Assembly (NCBI RefSeq): GCF_900094935.1
Contig: NZ_FMBA01000007.1
Coordinates: 1-64,000, forward strand
Source: Gilliamella intestini
Lineage (GTDB): Bacteria; Pseudomonadota; Gammaproteobacteria; Enterobacterales; Orbaceae
Direction of reading: 5' to 3'
DNA length: 64,000 bases
Of this stretch, positions 49,323 to 58,958 are shown piece after piece. Every line of letters begins with the position of its first letter. Position 1 is the first letter of the stretch. A program made the position numbers and the translations under genes. The notes beneath the pieces are model-generated. The model had not been told where the DNA came from. It saw only the letters and a program-made list of their open reading frames with translations, and made no database searches.

Positions 49323-50513
49323 TTAATTTTCTCTCCTAGCATTGGTCGATATTATCTTTTGAACATAACGTTTTTCTAAAATAAATGCGATACAAAAATA
49401 GACAATGGTTAATATCCACAAATGCCAATATTGCTGACTAAATTCGGAAAAACTTGCTCCCATTTGATTTATTTTTACTGACCCAACTATAGCTGGCACA
49501 GCTGGAAATATATAGCCAATAAAATGGAACAAAGGAGGCATCAATTCTTTTGGCCAAGATAATCCTGTAACAAAAAAGATAATCATACTTGACGGTATAA
49601 TTAAGCAAAATACATCACTTACCGTATGGACAAAATGTGAAACAATTTTACCTAATAACGAAGTGGATAAAATAAAAGGAAGAATAAATAATAAGGAAAC
49701 AAATAGATGACTTAAGCGCGGTAAGTCATACCAATAGTTAGCAAATACGGTATAAATAATAAAATAGATTAAATAAAGCACTAAATAAGTCAATAATTTA
49801 CCAGAAAGCAGTAATAATGCCGATGAGACCGTGTGATTCTGTTTATTAACAAAGGCTATTTCAAAATCAGAATTTTTACTAAATAGACGGCATAAAATAC
49901 TACCGATAAATAATGTCTGATTTAAGATCAAAATAAAAGCGGCAGGGATAATATAGGTTGCATATCCTGATTGAGGATTAAATAAACTAATTAACTGGCT
50001 ATTAAAAGGGGAAACATTATTATTTGCTACTGCAGGATCGACACCTTGCGCTATTTTGCGTGAAATTGAAATTTTAGCGCCAAAATTACTGGCAACGGTA
50101 TTAATGGCGGTAGCAACATTACTATAAATTAAAATATAGCTTGCATCGCCATAATATGACACTGGGCTAGTTTTTCCTTCTAATATATTTTTTTGAAAAC
50201 GGTAAGGTATGAGTACAACTCCATATATTTTACGTTCTTCGATAAGTTTTTTAGCTGTTTCTAAGTCTGCTATATGTAAATCTATATTGATGGATTTATT
50301 AGCATCAAGTTGTCTTACTAGATCTCGACTGTAATTGGTATTATCTTGGTCAATAACAGCAATAGGAACATCTCGGATTGCTTCATGTAAATAGGGTTGT
50401 GGGTAAAAGATGAAATAGATAAATATTCCCACAAACATAACACTAACTATCGCTTTGGTTTGGAAAATTCGTTTTAATTCATCATAGGAAATTAATAGTA
50501 AAGATTTAATCAT
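49323..50513 (-). CDS. ABC-2 type membrane permease (second of pair)
   Basis: A 396-residue ABC-2 permease: one N-terminal helix (AIVSVMFVGIFIYFIFYP), a large periplasmic domain starting VPIAVIDQDNTNYSRDLVRQLDA, then five C-terminal helices. This is the YhhJ/YbhS-like architecture (ABC2_membrane_3). The start overlaps the previous permease by 4 bases. No ATPase domain or gene is present in the operon. Likely function is export of a drug or small molecule together with the HlyD protein and TolC. Confidence 0.85.
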   Translation of the reverse strand: MIKSLLLISYDELKRIFQTKAIVSVMFVGIFIYFIFYPQPYLHEAIRDVPIAVIDQDNTNYSRDLVRQLDANKSINIDLHIADLETAKKLIEERKIYGVVLIPYRFQKNILEGKTSPVSYYGDASYILIYSNVATAINTVASNFGAKISISRKIAQGVDPAVANNNVSPFNSQLISLFNPQSGYATYIIPAAFILILNQTLFIGSILCRLFSKNSDFEIAFVNKQNHTVSSALLLLSGKLLTYLVLYLIYFIIYTVFANYWYDLPRLSHLFVSLLFILPFILSTSLLGKIVSHFVHTVSDVFCLIIPSSMIIFFVTGLSWPKELMPPLFHFIGYIFPAVPAIVGSVKINQMGASFSEFSQQYWHLWILTIVYFCIAFILEKRYVQKIISTNARREN

Positions 50514-51670
50514 ATCAACCGCCTACGGATCTTTCGTAAAAAAAGATAAACAAGAATAGCCATAACACCCAATTGGATCACTAAATAAACAAACGGTTGT
50601 AATGAAGTTACTATATTTGGCGATCTTAATGTTTGATCAAGACGAATTTGTATATACCATGTTACAGGTAATAAAGCACTCCAAATATAAGCAAAGGTAT
50701 TCATTGCAATCCGAGGGAAAATAAGCCCAGTAAATCCAAACGCAGGTGATGCTACTAAGCTTGCAGTGCCATAAGCTTGTGCTAGTGTTGATCCCGTTAA
50801 ACCAAAGAAAATACCATACAAACATGAAGTCAAGATAAAGCTTATATCACCAAGTATAAGCAATATTAAATGTCCATTTAAAGGCAAATTAAAATTAGCA
50901 ATTAAAACGGTATCAAATAGAATCAAGCAAAATAAAAAATAGATAAAATAAGGAATAATGCGTCCTAATAAAAAGATAAAAATATTATGATTAGCTAATT
51001 TTAATATTTGCTGATACCCCATTTGAGTAAAACGATCACGAGTAATACTAGTAACCATGGCCATCATAATAATGATTTGTAATATAGTGGGAATTAAACC
51101 ACTAATTAACGTATATAGATAATTTAAAGTTGGATTATATAAGGGATGTAAACTTGTCGGAATAGTTTGCATTTGGCTTTGTGCAACTGGTGAAGCAATT
51201 CCTTTTTCTAATAATCCTTGCAATACTATTTGACTATTTGCTGTTTTCAATGCGGAACTCATCGCCCGAAAAATAATCGTTCCAGCTGACATATACTGAT
51301 TATTATAAAAAGCGACAACTTCTGGCTGATGACCAGCTATAAGATCTTTTTCAAACTCATGTTGAATGAAAAGCACAGCATAAACATCACCTTTAATCAA
51401 CGCATGTTTAGCAGAGGTAAGATCTTGATAACGTTCAGCTACCTGTAGCTGAGGTGAAGCAGCAACTTGTTGAATCAATAAGCGAGATGACTTGGTTGTG
51501 TCTTGATCAACAACAGCAATAGGTACCTGAGTAATAACACCGGCATGGTACATATAAACAAATAAAAAAATAAATAATAAAGGATAGATGAAAACCAATA
51601 AACACCAAATACGTTGTTTAATTAATTTACGAAGTTCCCATCCAATTACTTGAAATAGCCGGTGATACAT
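50510..51670 (-). CDS. ABC-2 type membrane permease (first of pair)
   Basis: A 386-residue ABC-2 permease, paralogous to the next gene. The N-terminal helix is WCLLVFIYPLLFIFLFVYMYH; the periplasmic region starts VPIAVVDQDTTKSSRLLIQQ, and the C-terminal membrane domain has five or six helices. It follows the HlyD gene by 42 bases and overlaps the second permease. In E. coli yhiI-rbbA-yhhJ the middle gene also carries ATPase domains; here the ATPase part is absent. Confidence 0.85.
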   Translation of the reverse strand: MYHRLFQVIGWELRKLIKQRIWCLLVFIYPLLFIFLFVYMYHAGVITQVPIAVVDQDTTKSSRLLIQQVAASPQLQVAERYQDLTSAKHALIKGDVYAVLFIQHEFEKDLIAGHQPEVVAFYNNQYMSAGTIIFRAMSSALKTANSQIVLQGLLEKGIASPVAQSQMQTIPTSLHPLYNPTLNYLYTLISGLIPTILQIIIMMAMVTSITRDRFTQMGYQQILKLANHNIFIFLLGRIIPYFIYFLFCLILFDTVLIANFNLPLNGHLILLILGDISFILTSCLYGIFFGLTGSTLAQAYGTASLVASPAFGFTGLIFPRIAMNTFAYIWSALLPVTWYIQIRLDQTLRSPNIVTSLQPFVYLVIQLGVMAILVYLFLRKIRRRLI

Positions 51671-51712
51671 TAATATCGTTCCCTTTTGTGTAAAATCTCA
51701 ATATTATTCAAG

Positions 51713-52690
51713 CTAGCGAGATTGCCACTTTGTAGTAACGCTCATTCCTGGGCGGAGACCTGACACTTTATTAATTGGTTTAGCGCGCATTTCAAAAGTC
51801 TTTAAGTCAAAATCACCCGTTGCTTTAGTCGCCTGCCAATTCGCATATTGACCTAAAGCATTTAATACAGTGACTTTAACATCTATAATCTGATTGTTTA
51901 ATGCCGGTACTCTTACTTGAAACGTATCACCAACTTTAAGGTTTCCCAGCAAATCTTCGCGTATATTAAAAGTAAACCAAATATCATTTAAATCAATAAT
52001 AGAATAAAGCGGAGTACCTGGGCTGTATAATTGCCCTGTTTCAGCAACTCGAGTCGTAATTTGACCGTTAATTGGAGAAACTAAAGTTAATTCATTAACA
52101 TCAGCTTTTACTTGCGCTAAAGCAGCCTTTGATTGTTCTACTTGAGCATCAGCTAATTTTTTCTGTTCTATGCTACTGCCATTTTCAGCCAATGTCAGAT
52201 TAGCTTTAGCTGCTTCATAAGCTTTAATAGCGGCTTGATATTGATTAAAGGATTCATCATAATTTTGCTTTGAAACCGTTCCATTTTTGGCTAAACGATT
52301 AATTCGGTCATAGCTAGCTTGAGCTAAAGCTAAATCCAATTTTGCTTTATCTAATTGAGCTTTTTGTAGATCAATTGTTTCTGGCCTAGTACTATACGTC
52401 GTATCACGACTTGCTATTGCCACATTTAATTGTGCTTCAGCGCTTGCAAGCTGAGCTAACAATGCAGGACTTGAAAGAGTAAGAAGCGTATCACCTTTTT
52501 TAACATCATCCCCAACATCATAGTTAAATTGAATCACTCGACCTTGTACTCTAGCGGCAACATCAACACGGTTAGATTCAACTTCACCCTGTAATATAAT
52601 GGTACTAGGTTGATTAGCAAAATAGATAATAATAACCATAGCAATAACAGCAATGATTGCTATAATCAAAGAAAGACGTTTTTTATGCAT
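51713..52690 (-). CDS. HlyD-family membrane fusion protein
   Basis: A 325-residue periplasmic adaptor anchored by an N-terminal helix (LSLIIAIIAVIAMVIIIYF). The lipoyl-like half motifs are VAARVQGRVIQFNYDVGDDVKKGDTLLTL and, C-terminally, LTLVSPINGQITTRVAETGQLYSPGTPLYSI. Between them is an Ala/Gln-rich alpha-helical hairpin (about 70-190) of the kind that meets TolC. It heads the operon with two ABC-2 permeases. Confidence 0.9.
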   Translation of the reverse strand: MHKKRLSLIIAIIAVIAMVIIIYFANQPSTIILQGEVESNRVDVAARVQGRVIQFNYDVGDDVKKGDTLLTLSSPALLAQLASAEAQLNVAIASRDTTYSTRPETIDLQKAQLDKAKLDLALAQASYDRINRLAKNGTVSKQNYDESFNQYQAAIKAYEAAKANLTLAENGSSIEQKKLADAQVEQSKAALAQVKADVNELTLVSPINGQITTRVAETGQLYSPGTPLYSIIDLNDIWFTFNIREDLLGNLKVGDTFQVRVPALNNQIIDVKVTVLNALGQYANWQATKATGDFDLKTFEMRAKPINKVSGLRPGMSVTTKWQSR

Positions 52691-52831
52691 AAATTGTGCT
52701 TATAAATGATTAGAATAAAACTAAAATGATATTATTGGGATATAATATAAAGCCAAATATTAAATTACGCAATAAAATATGGGATTATACAATATAGGCT
52801 TAAAAAAGATTTACATAAATAAAGCTAAGAA

Positions 52832-53571
52832 TGTAAGAATAATTCACGTTGTTTACAGTAATTTGAGAAACTACTGTAATTAATATACATAAAAGAGCAA
52901 AACTAACGCCTTATCACCGACAGCGATAAGATGCTGATATCAAAAAGAAAAACAACTGTCACCAATTTGGCTAAACACTTTATGGTCAACCGCTAGACCA
53001 TTTATAGCGTGATAAAAAAACCGATGAAACCTTTTTAACCAGTCAGAATGAGCATTATAAAACCATCAGTTAGGGTTTTAAATGTTTGTTTAAAATCGAA
53101 AAGCCCATTGAAAATAAATTAAGACCGGCAAGCTAAAAGTGATAACAAAACCTATCCGAGCAAAATACGACAGACTGATACCTACGGTTTACCTTTACTT
53201 AAAAATGAAACGATGCAACAAACTAGAGAAGATTCTCTTGATGATATTTATTTGATTTTTAATGTTTTTATACATAAACGTAGTACACTCCTGAAACTTT
53301 TTGACAAAAACTATACTATCTTGATTTATTTAGATAAACTGTGTGATAACCATCATTTCAACCAAAAATCGACAAAAATAACTTGCCCACAAACCAATGG
53401 AAACGCCAAAAACGTGATGCAAAATTTGAATTCAGATATGGCATAATCAGCAATTATTTGGCAATCCAAAAGAAAGAAAACAAAAACTCAAGCGGTTTTG
53501 AGAAAACATTTTATGCGTTTTTAGAGGGCTATTTTAATCATGAAGTATAAACAATTTGGCGTTGTCCTACA
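52832..53571 (+). mobile_element. Non-autonomous derivative of the IS481-like element, second copy
   Basis: Ends at 52832-52857 (TGTAAGAATAATTC...TTGTTTACA) and 53546-53571 (TATAAACAATTTGG...CCTACA) are the same inverted repeats as the 21.65-22.43 kb copy. All parts are collinear on the plus strand here. Recognisable pieces include LPLLKNET-like and CPQTNGNAK, with many stops. The same block around the second catalytic Asp is missing and is replaced by the dispersed repeat. Both copies thus share one ancestral deletion. It cannot encode a transposase and would depend on a full-length copy elsewhere. Confidence 0.72.
53265..53310 (-). repeat. Dispersed ~42-bp repeat, copy 5
   Basis: Reverse complement contains TTGTCAAAAAGTTTCAGG and CGTTTATGTATAAAAA, located inside the second non-autonomous IS at the position equivalent to copy 1. 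Confidence 0.78.
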
Positions 53572-53713
53572 GTTTTATTGTCACAATTTATATTAATTGA
53601 CTGGACTATTTAATTAATTTGCCAACTGATAAGCTAAAGCGTAAAATGCCCATCCTATTTTGCTTAACCTATTACTTATAAGTAATACTGACCTGAAATC
53701 AGAGGCATTTTTA

Positions 53714-55057
53714 ATGACAAATTTATATGCAAAACCAGAGTTACTTTCACCTGCCGGTTCTTTAAAAAATATGCGTTATGCTTTTGCATATGGAGCGGAT
53801 GCGGTTTATGCTGGCCAACCACGATATAGTTTACGAGTTCGTAATAATGAATTTAATCATGAAAATTTAGCAATTGGTATTAACGAAGCCCATGCTCAAG
53901 GTAAAAAGTTTTATGTGGTAGTTAATATTGCTCCTCATAATTCTAAACTCAAAACTTTTATTCGTGATTTAGAACCTATTGTAAATATGAAGCCTGACGC
54001 TTTTATCATGTCTGATCCTGGCTTAATTATGTTGGTTCGTGAACATTTTCCTGAAATGGAAATTCATTTATCAGTCCAATCTAATGCTGTTAACTGGGCA
54101 ACGGTAAAGTTTTGGCATCAAATGGGATTAACTCGTGTTGTGTTATCCCGTGAATTATCGCTTGATGAAATTGCTGAAATTCGTGAAAAAGTTCCTGAAA
54201 TGGAGCTTGAAGTGTTTATCCATGGTGCACTTTGTATGGCATATTCTGGGCGCTGCTTGCTTTCGGGTTATATTAATAAACGTGATTCAAACCAAGGCAC
54301 TTGTACTAATGCTTGCCGTTGGGAGTATAAAGTTGCAGAAGGTAAAGAAGATGAAGTAGGACAAATAGTCCATAAATGCGAACCCATTCCTGTGCAGGAA
54401 ATTGAACCTACGTTAGGAATTGGTAAAACTACCAATAAGGTCTTTATGCTTGAAGAATCAGGTAGACCTGGCGAATATATGCAGGCTTTTGAAGATGAAC
54501 ATGGTACTTATATTATGAATTCAAAAGATTTAAGAGCGGTCGAGTTGGTGGATGATTTAACTAAAATTGGTGTGCATTCTCTTAAAATTGAAGGGCGCAC
54601 TAAATCATTTTATTATTGTGCAAGAACGGCACAAGTGTATCGCCAAGCTATTGATGCAGCCTGTGAAGGTAAGCCTTTTGATCCTCGCTTATTAGTTGAA
54701 CTTGATTCTTTAGCTCATCGAGGCTATACCGAAGGTTTTTTACGTCGCCATAAACATGAAGATATGCAAAACTATATGCATAGCCATTCTGTATCTGATC
54801 GGCAACAGTTTGTCGGTGAATTTAGTGGTAAACGTTTAAATGGCCTTGCTGAGGTTATTGTCAAAAATAAGTTTTCGGTCGGTGATAGTGTTGAAATGAT
54901 GACACCAAAAGGTAATAAAACCTTTATTATTGAACGTATGGAAAATAAAAAAGGACAGCCTGTACCTGCTGGATTAGGTGATGGACATATTGTTTATATT
55001 CCAATCCCTGAAGAAATCGATTTGAATTATGCATTATTGATGCGTAATTTTGATTAG
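53714..55057 (+). CDS. trhP: tRNA 5-hydroxyuridine synthase TrhP (YegQ, U32 family)
   Basis: TrhP (YegQ) hydroxylates U34 of certain tRNAs, the entry step to cmo5U, with prephenate-dependent chemistry. I start at ATG 53714 (447 residues), with AGAGG at 53701-53705; 18 upstream in-frame codons are not family-like. U32 features: PELLSPAGSLKNMRYAFAYGADAVYAGQPRYSLR is split as landmarks PELLSPAGS and GADAVYAGQPRYSLR, then HLSVQSNAVNW, EVFIHGALCMAYSGRCLLSGY with Cys, TCTNACRWEY and SLKIEGRTKS. cmoM, acting later on the same modification, is in this window at 58 kb. Confidence 0.95.
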   Translation: MTNLYAKPELLSPAGSLKNMRYAFAYGADAVYAGQPRYSLRVRNNEFNHENLAIGINEAHAQGKKFYVVVNIAPHNSKLKTFIRDLEPIVNMKPDAFIMSDPGLIMLVREHFPEMEIHLSVQSNAVNWATVKFWHQMGLTRVVLSRELSLDEIAEIREKVPEMELEVFIHGALCMAYSGRCLLSGYINKRDSNQGTCTNACRWEYKVAEGKEDEVGQIVHKCEPIPVQEIEPTLGIGKTTNKVFMLEESGRPGEYMQAFEDEHGTYIMNSKDLRAVELVDDLTKIGVHSLKIEGRTKSFYYCARTAQVYRQAIDAACEGKPFDPRLLVELDSLAHRGYTEGFLRRHKHEDMQNYMHSHSVSDRQQFVGEFSGKRLNGLAEVIVKNKFSVGDSVEMMTPKGNKTFIIERMENKKGQPVPAGLGDGHIVYIPIPEEIDLNYALLMRNFD

Positions 55058-55075
55058 TTTTGTTAAACAGAATAA

Positions 55076-55095
55076 CTGTTCGGGTGACCGAACAG
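55076..55095 (+). terminator. Hairpin between trhP and proA
   Basis: CTGTTCGG-GTGA-CCGAACAG is a perfect 8-bp stem between converging genes. Neither side has a strong U tract (TATGTTAACTTTT on plus), so termination strength is uncertain. Confidence 0.55.
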
Positions 55096-55125
55096 TATGT
55101 TAACTTTTATGCTAATTTTGATTTT

Positions 55126-56379
55126 CTATTGGCGAATCAAATCATCACCATAACCGATCCATTTATAAGTCGTCAGTGCTTCAAGTCCCATTGGCCCACG
55201 AGCATGCAATTTTTGTGTACTAACTGCTACTTCTGCACCTAATCCAAATTGTCCACCATCAGTAAAACGTGTTGATGCATTGACATAAACAGCAGCTGCA
55301 TCAACTTGATTTACAAATTGTTCTGCGTTAATTAAGCTACGCGTTAGAATTGATTCTGAATGACCTGTACCATATTCGCGAATATGTTCTATAGCCAGTT
55401 CAAGCGAATCAACAATAAGTACATTCAAATCTTTTGATAACCATTCTTGTTGTAATTCCTCATCTTTAACGGGAAAGACGGTTGCTGTACAGGTTTTTAA
55501 TATGTCATAACAGCTTGCATCAGCATGTAAAATCACATTATTATCTGCCATGATCTGGCTAAATTTTGGTAAAAACTGCTTTGCAATATTTCGGTGAACT
55601 AGTAACGTTTCAAGCGTATTACATGTGCTTGGGCGCTGAGTTTTAGCATTAACAATAATTGGTAGGGCTTTATCAAAATCAGCTGTTTCATCGACAAAAA
55701 TGTGACAGACTCCAATGCCACCTGTAATGACGGGGATTGTTGAATGTTCACGGCATAATTTGTGTAAAGATGCACCTCCACGGGGAATAATCATATCAAC
55801 GTATTTATCAAGTTTAAGTAGCTCATGAACATATTTACGATCAGGATCATTAATACATTGAACAGCTGTTTGCGGTAAACCAACTTGTTTTAATGCTTTT
55901 TGGATAACAGCAATTATGGCTGCATTAGTATTGATTGTTTCTTTTCCACCACGAAGTATTGCTGCATTACCTGTTTTTAAGCACAAAGCTGCAATATCAA
56001 TTGTTACATTTGGCCGTGCTTCATAAATCACACCAATAACGCCTAAAGGCACTCTATGACGTTGTAGCTTTAATCCATTATCTAAAATTGAACCATCAAT
56101 CACTTGACCAATAGGATCTGTTAAGGAAACCACTTTTCGTACATCATTGGCGATAGATGTTAACCGTTCAGGTGTTAAAAGTAGACGATCTAAAATAGCT
56201 TCGTTTAAACCTTGTTTTTTTGCCGCTTGGATATCTTTTTCATTTGCACTGAGTATACTTGCGCTATGCTGTTCTAATAAATCAGCAATAACCATCAAAG
56301 TGTGGTTTTTTATAGTGGTAGAACATTGCGCTAGTTGATATGAAGCAAGTTTAGCTGTTTTACCTATTTGCTGTAACAT
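55126..56379 (-). CDS. proA: Gamma-glutamyl phosphate reductase
   Basis: ProA reduces glutamyl-5-phosphate to the semialdehyde in proline synthesis. 417 residues. Motifs: [41 protein letters not shown] is represented by [11 protein letters not shown] and ILRGGKE; the catalytic Cys is in [50 protein letters not shown] is the C-terminal signature. proB is not adjacent, unlike in E. coli. It converges with trhP. Confidence 0.97.
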   Translation of the reverse strand: MLQQIGKTAKLASYQLAQCSTTIKNHTLMVIADLLEQHSASILSANEKDIQAAKKQGLNEAILDRLLLTPERLTSIANDVRKVVSLTDPIGQVIDGSILDNGLKLQRHRVPLGVIGVIYEARPNVTIDIAALCLKTGNAAILRGGKETINTNAAIIAVIQKALKQVGLPQTAVQCINDPDRKYVHELLKLDKYVDMIIPRGGASLHKLCREHSTIPVITGGIGVCHIFVDETADFDKALPIIVNAKTQRPSTCNTLETLLVHRNIAKQFLPKFSQIMADNNVILHADASCYDILKTCTATVFPVKDEELQQEWLSKDLNVLIVDSLELAIEHIREYGTGHSESILTRSLINAEQFVNQVDAAAVYVNASTRFTDGGQFGLGAEVAVSTQKLHARGPMGLEALTTYKWIGYGDDLIRQ

Positions 56380-56523
56380 TATTATTGCCTCTAAAGTTTA
56401 TTTTTAATAATTGTAGTTGTTAATAATTGTAGTTGTTAAGCATTATTTTTTCTAAAAAATCTCTTGTATAACGTTAATATTATATTGAAATTTGTCAAAA
56501 ATTTTTATTTTATTATTTATTTG

Positions 56524-56537
56524 GCGTTTTTCTACAC
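56524..56537. repeat. Isolated inverted-repeat end of the IS481-like family
   Basis: GGCGTTTTTCTACA matches the outer part of the right-end repeat of the element at 21,651. Nothing else of the element is beside it. It lies next to the abrupt end of the MnmD gene. Confidence 0.5.
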
Positions 56538-56550
56538 ATAAAAAGCAAAC

Positions 56551-57258
56551 TCACTTATACCCCACTAACATTTCACGTTTTAAACCAAACCCTTTTCGTT
56601 TTTGAACAGTAAATCCAGCATTAATTAAATGACGACGAACAAATCCAGCTGCTGTAAAAGTAGCAAAACGCCCACCATGAGCGGTTAGTTTAAAACAATG
56701 TTTAAATAAACATTCTGACCACATATCAGGATTTTTTGCTGGTGAAAATCCATCAAAAAACCAAGTATCAATCAATACATTTTGCTTTGCTAAAAAATCT
56801 GAGTAATTGCTAATATCATCATAACATATCGCTAAACTGACGTTGTCAAACTGACAAGTCGCATCAATTAAATGCGTTTGAAGCCGCTTAGCTAACAAAA
56901 ATAAAGGCGAGTTTTTAGAAATGACCTTATCATGAATCTTGATTAATTCGTCTAATGATAATGGATATTTTTCGACACTAAAAAAAGTAAGATACTTAAG
57001 TTTATGATTTGGGTGCTGACGCCTAAAATTTAAAAACGTTTGCCATAAAATCAAAAAACTCAATCCCGAACCAAAACCTGTTTCAGCAACGACAAATGTA
57101 TCTTTTTGATGTTGAGTAAAACGCTGAAGTAAATCATTACCATCAATAAAAACATAAGTGGTTTCGGCAATTGCCCCTTGCGTATTAAAATACACATCAT
57201 CAAAATAAACAGAAACAGGCGCCTGATTTTCATTCCAAGAAATAGTCGATTTATGCAT
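56551..57258 (-). CDS. MnmD-type methyltransferase (MnmC N-terminal domain alone)
   Basis: A 235-residue methyltransferase matching the MnmC(m)/MnmD half: SVYFDDVYFNTQGAIAETTYVFIDGNDL, motif I VVAETGFGSGLSFLILW, WFFDGFSPAKNPDMWS, and the end RKGFGLKREMLVGYK. It methylates 5-aminomethyl(-2-thio)uridine at tRNA position 34. Enterobacterial MnmC continues for another 430 residues with an FAD oxidase. Here a stop follows at the domain boundary and no oxidase frame lies downstream. An isolated IS481-like end (GGCGTTTTTCTACA, 56524-56537) sits 13 bases past the stop. Confidence 0.87.
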   Translation of the reverse strand: MHKSTISWNENQAPVSVYFDDVYFNTQGAIAETTYVFIDGNDLLQRFTQHQKDTFVVAETGFGSGLSFLILWQTFLNFRRQHPNHKLKYLTFFSVEKYPLSLDELIKIHDKVISKNSPLFLLAKRLQTHLIDATCQFDNVSLAICYDDISNYSDFLAKQNVLIDTWFFDGFSPAKNPDMWSECLFKHCFKLTAHGGRFATFTAAGFVRRHLINAGFTVQKRKGFGLKREMLVGYK

Positions 57259-57346
57259 GAATATCCTTTTAAACAGTAATATTTAACAACTGTATATTAA
57301 TGTTGATTATGTATATAATACGCCAAGTTAACTTATGAGGTAAATT

Positions 57347-58078
57347 ATGGTATTTCTTTTTCGTCTAATTAGTGTTGTGATAATTGGTATTGCTATTTGT
57401 GTGTTAGGCACCATTTTTTGCTTGTTTAATCCAAGAAATCCCAAAAATGTTGCAAGATTCGCTCATTTATTTGGATTTTTCTTTAAACCGATATTTGGCG
57501 TAAAAGTGGATACTCGCATTCACCCTAATATTAGTAAAATAGGTAGCTGTGTGTATATTGCCAATCACCAAAATAATTATGATATCGTTGTAGCTAGCGA
57601 TGTTGTACAACCTAAAACAGTCACTGTTGGTAAAAAAAGTTTGGCTTGGATTCCTTTTTTTGGGCAGCTTTACTATCTTACTGGTAATATTCTTATTGAT
57701 CGTAATAATAAATCAAAAGCTCACGATACAATTGGACAAGTGGTTAATGAAATCCAAAAACGTAATATTTCTATTTGGATGTTCCCTGAAGGTACTCGTA
57801 GCCGTGGTCGTGGATTATTACCTTTTAAAACTGGCGCATTTAAAGCAGCAATTGCAGCGGGAGTGCCTATTGTGCCAATTTGTGTATCTCAAACCAATGA
57901 TATCAAATTAAACCGTTTAAATAATGGTCATTTTATTGTTGAAATGTTAGAGCCTATTGAAACCAACACATTAAACAAAGAAGATGCTAGAGCTTTAATG
58001 GAACAATGCCATAATAAAATGACAAATAAAATAGAACAAATAAATGCAGAAGCAAAACAGTTAAATAATCAAAAATAA
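57347..58078 (+). CDS. plsC: 1-acyl-sn-glycerol-3-phosphate acyltransferase
   Basis: PlsC acylates lysophosphatidate to phosphatidate at the inner membrane. 243 residues with an N-terminal hydrophobic helix. The catalytic motif is NHQNNYD (HxxxxD), followed by VGKKSLAWIPFFGQLYYLTGNILIDR, FPEGTRSRGRGLLPFKTGAF and VPIVPICVS. cmoM begins two bases after its stop, so both are on one transcript. Confidence 0.96.
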   Translation: MVFLFRLISVVIIGIAICVLGTIFCLFNPRNPKNVARFAHLFGFFFKPIFGVKVDTRIHPNISKIGSCVYIANHQNNYDIVVASDVVQPKTVTVGKKSLAWIPFFGQLYYLTGNILIDRNNKSKAHDTIGQVVNEIQKRNISIWMFPEGTRSRGRGLLPFKTGAFKAAIAAGVPIVPICVSQTNDIKLNRLNNGHFIVEMLEPIETNTLNKEDARALMEQCHNKMTNKIEQINAEAKQLNNQK

Positions 58079-58080
58079 CT

Positions 58081-58851
58081 ATGAATAAACAAGATCGTAA
58101 TTTTGATGATATCAGTAATAAATTTGCTCAAAACATTTATGGCACTACTAAAGGTAAAATTCGTGAAGCGGTAGTGTGGCAAGAACTAGAAAAGATCTTA
58201 GCGACCTACCCCACCAATAAACCAATAACCATACTTGATGCAGGTGGAGGACAAGGTCAAATCGCCTGTAGATTAGCCAAACTTGGCCATCAAGTAACGC
58301 TTTGTGATATTTCGGAACAAATGCTAGAACTAACCAAACAAAAAGCGCTAGCAGAAAACCTAACTATCAATTGCTTTTGCTGCCCTATTCAGCACCTTGA
58401 TAGTTTAATTAATCAACAATTTGATTTAGTTATTTGCCATGCGGTATTGGAATGGGTAGCTGATCCAATTGAATTGATAAATTCATTAAAAAATCACCTT
58501 AAACCTGACGGTTATTTATCGTTAATGTTTTATAATTATCATGCACTTTTGTTTAAAACGGTGACATTAGGCAATTTTGGCTACACTCAAGCTGGGTTAG
58601 CTAAACGCAAAAAAAAGACTCTTTCGCCCGATTATCCAAGAGATCCGAACGATGTATATCAATGGCTTATTCAAGCTAATTTTACTATTTTACAAAAAAC
58701 GGGGATTCGTATTTTTCACGATTATCTTACTAATAAATCCAAAGCAGAAACCCATTTTGAACAACTATTAGAACTGGAACAAAAATACTGCCAAACAGAA
58801 CCTTATCTTCACTTAGCAAGATATATTTTAGTAACAGCGAAAATAAAATAA
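58081..58851 (+). CDS. cmoM: tRNA 5-carboxymethoxyuridine methyltransferase
   Basis: CmoM methylates cmo5U34 to mcmo5U. The 256-residue protein has DRNFDDISNKFAQNIYGTTKGKIREAV at the start, motif I ILDAGGGQGQIACRLAKLGH, CHAVLEWVADP, LMFYNYHALLF and KTLSPDYPRDPNDVY, a near-diagnostic set. It is coupled to plsC and cooperates with trhP and the cmoAB products, which lie outside the window. Confidence 0.95.
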   Translation: MNKQDRNFDDISNKFAQNIYGTTKGKIREAVVWQELEKILATYPTNKPITILDAGGGQGQIACRLAKLGHQVTLCDISEQMLELTKQKALAENLTINCFCCPIQHLDSLINQQFDLVICHAVLEWVADPIELINSLKNHLKPDGYLSLMFYNYHALLFKTVTLGNFGYTQAGLAKRKKKTLSPDYPRDPNDVYQWLIQANFTILQKTGIRIFHDYLTNKSKAETHFEQLLELEQKYCQTEPYLHLARYILVTAKIK

Positions 58852-58958
58852 ATTCGTAAATATCCCACTTTCATTCATGCTTTTTAAAATGATCACTCGA
58901 AAATTTTGCCATAAATCGGTATCATAAGCAGATAAATTTATTGGTTAAGGAAAATTAT

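Noticed and set aside
56380-56550. Frameshifted remains of the MnmC oxidase domain after mnmD
   Set aside because: The 170 bases are AT-rich and contain no FAD-binding motif in any frame; proA begins directly after.
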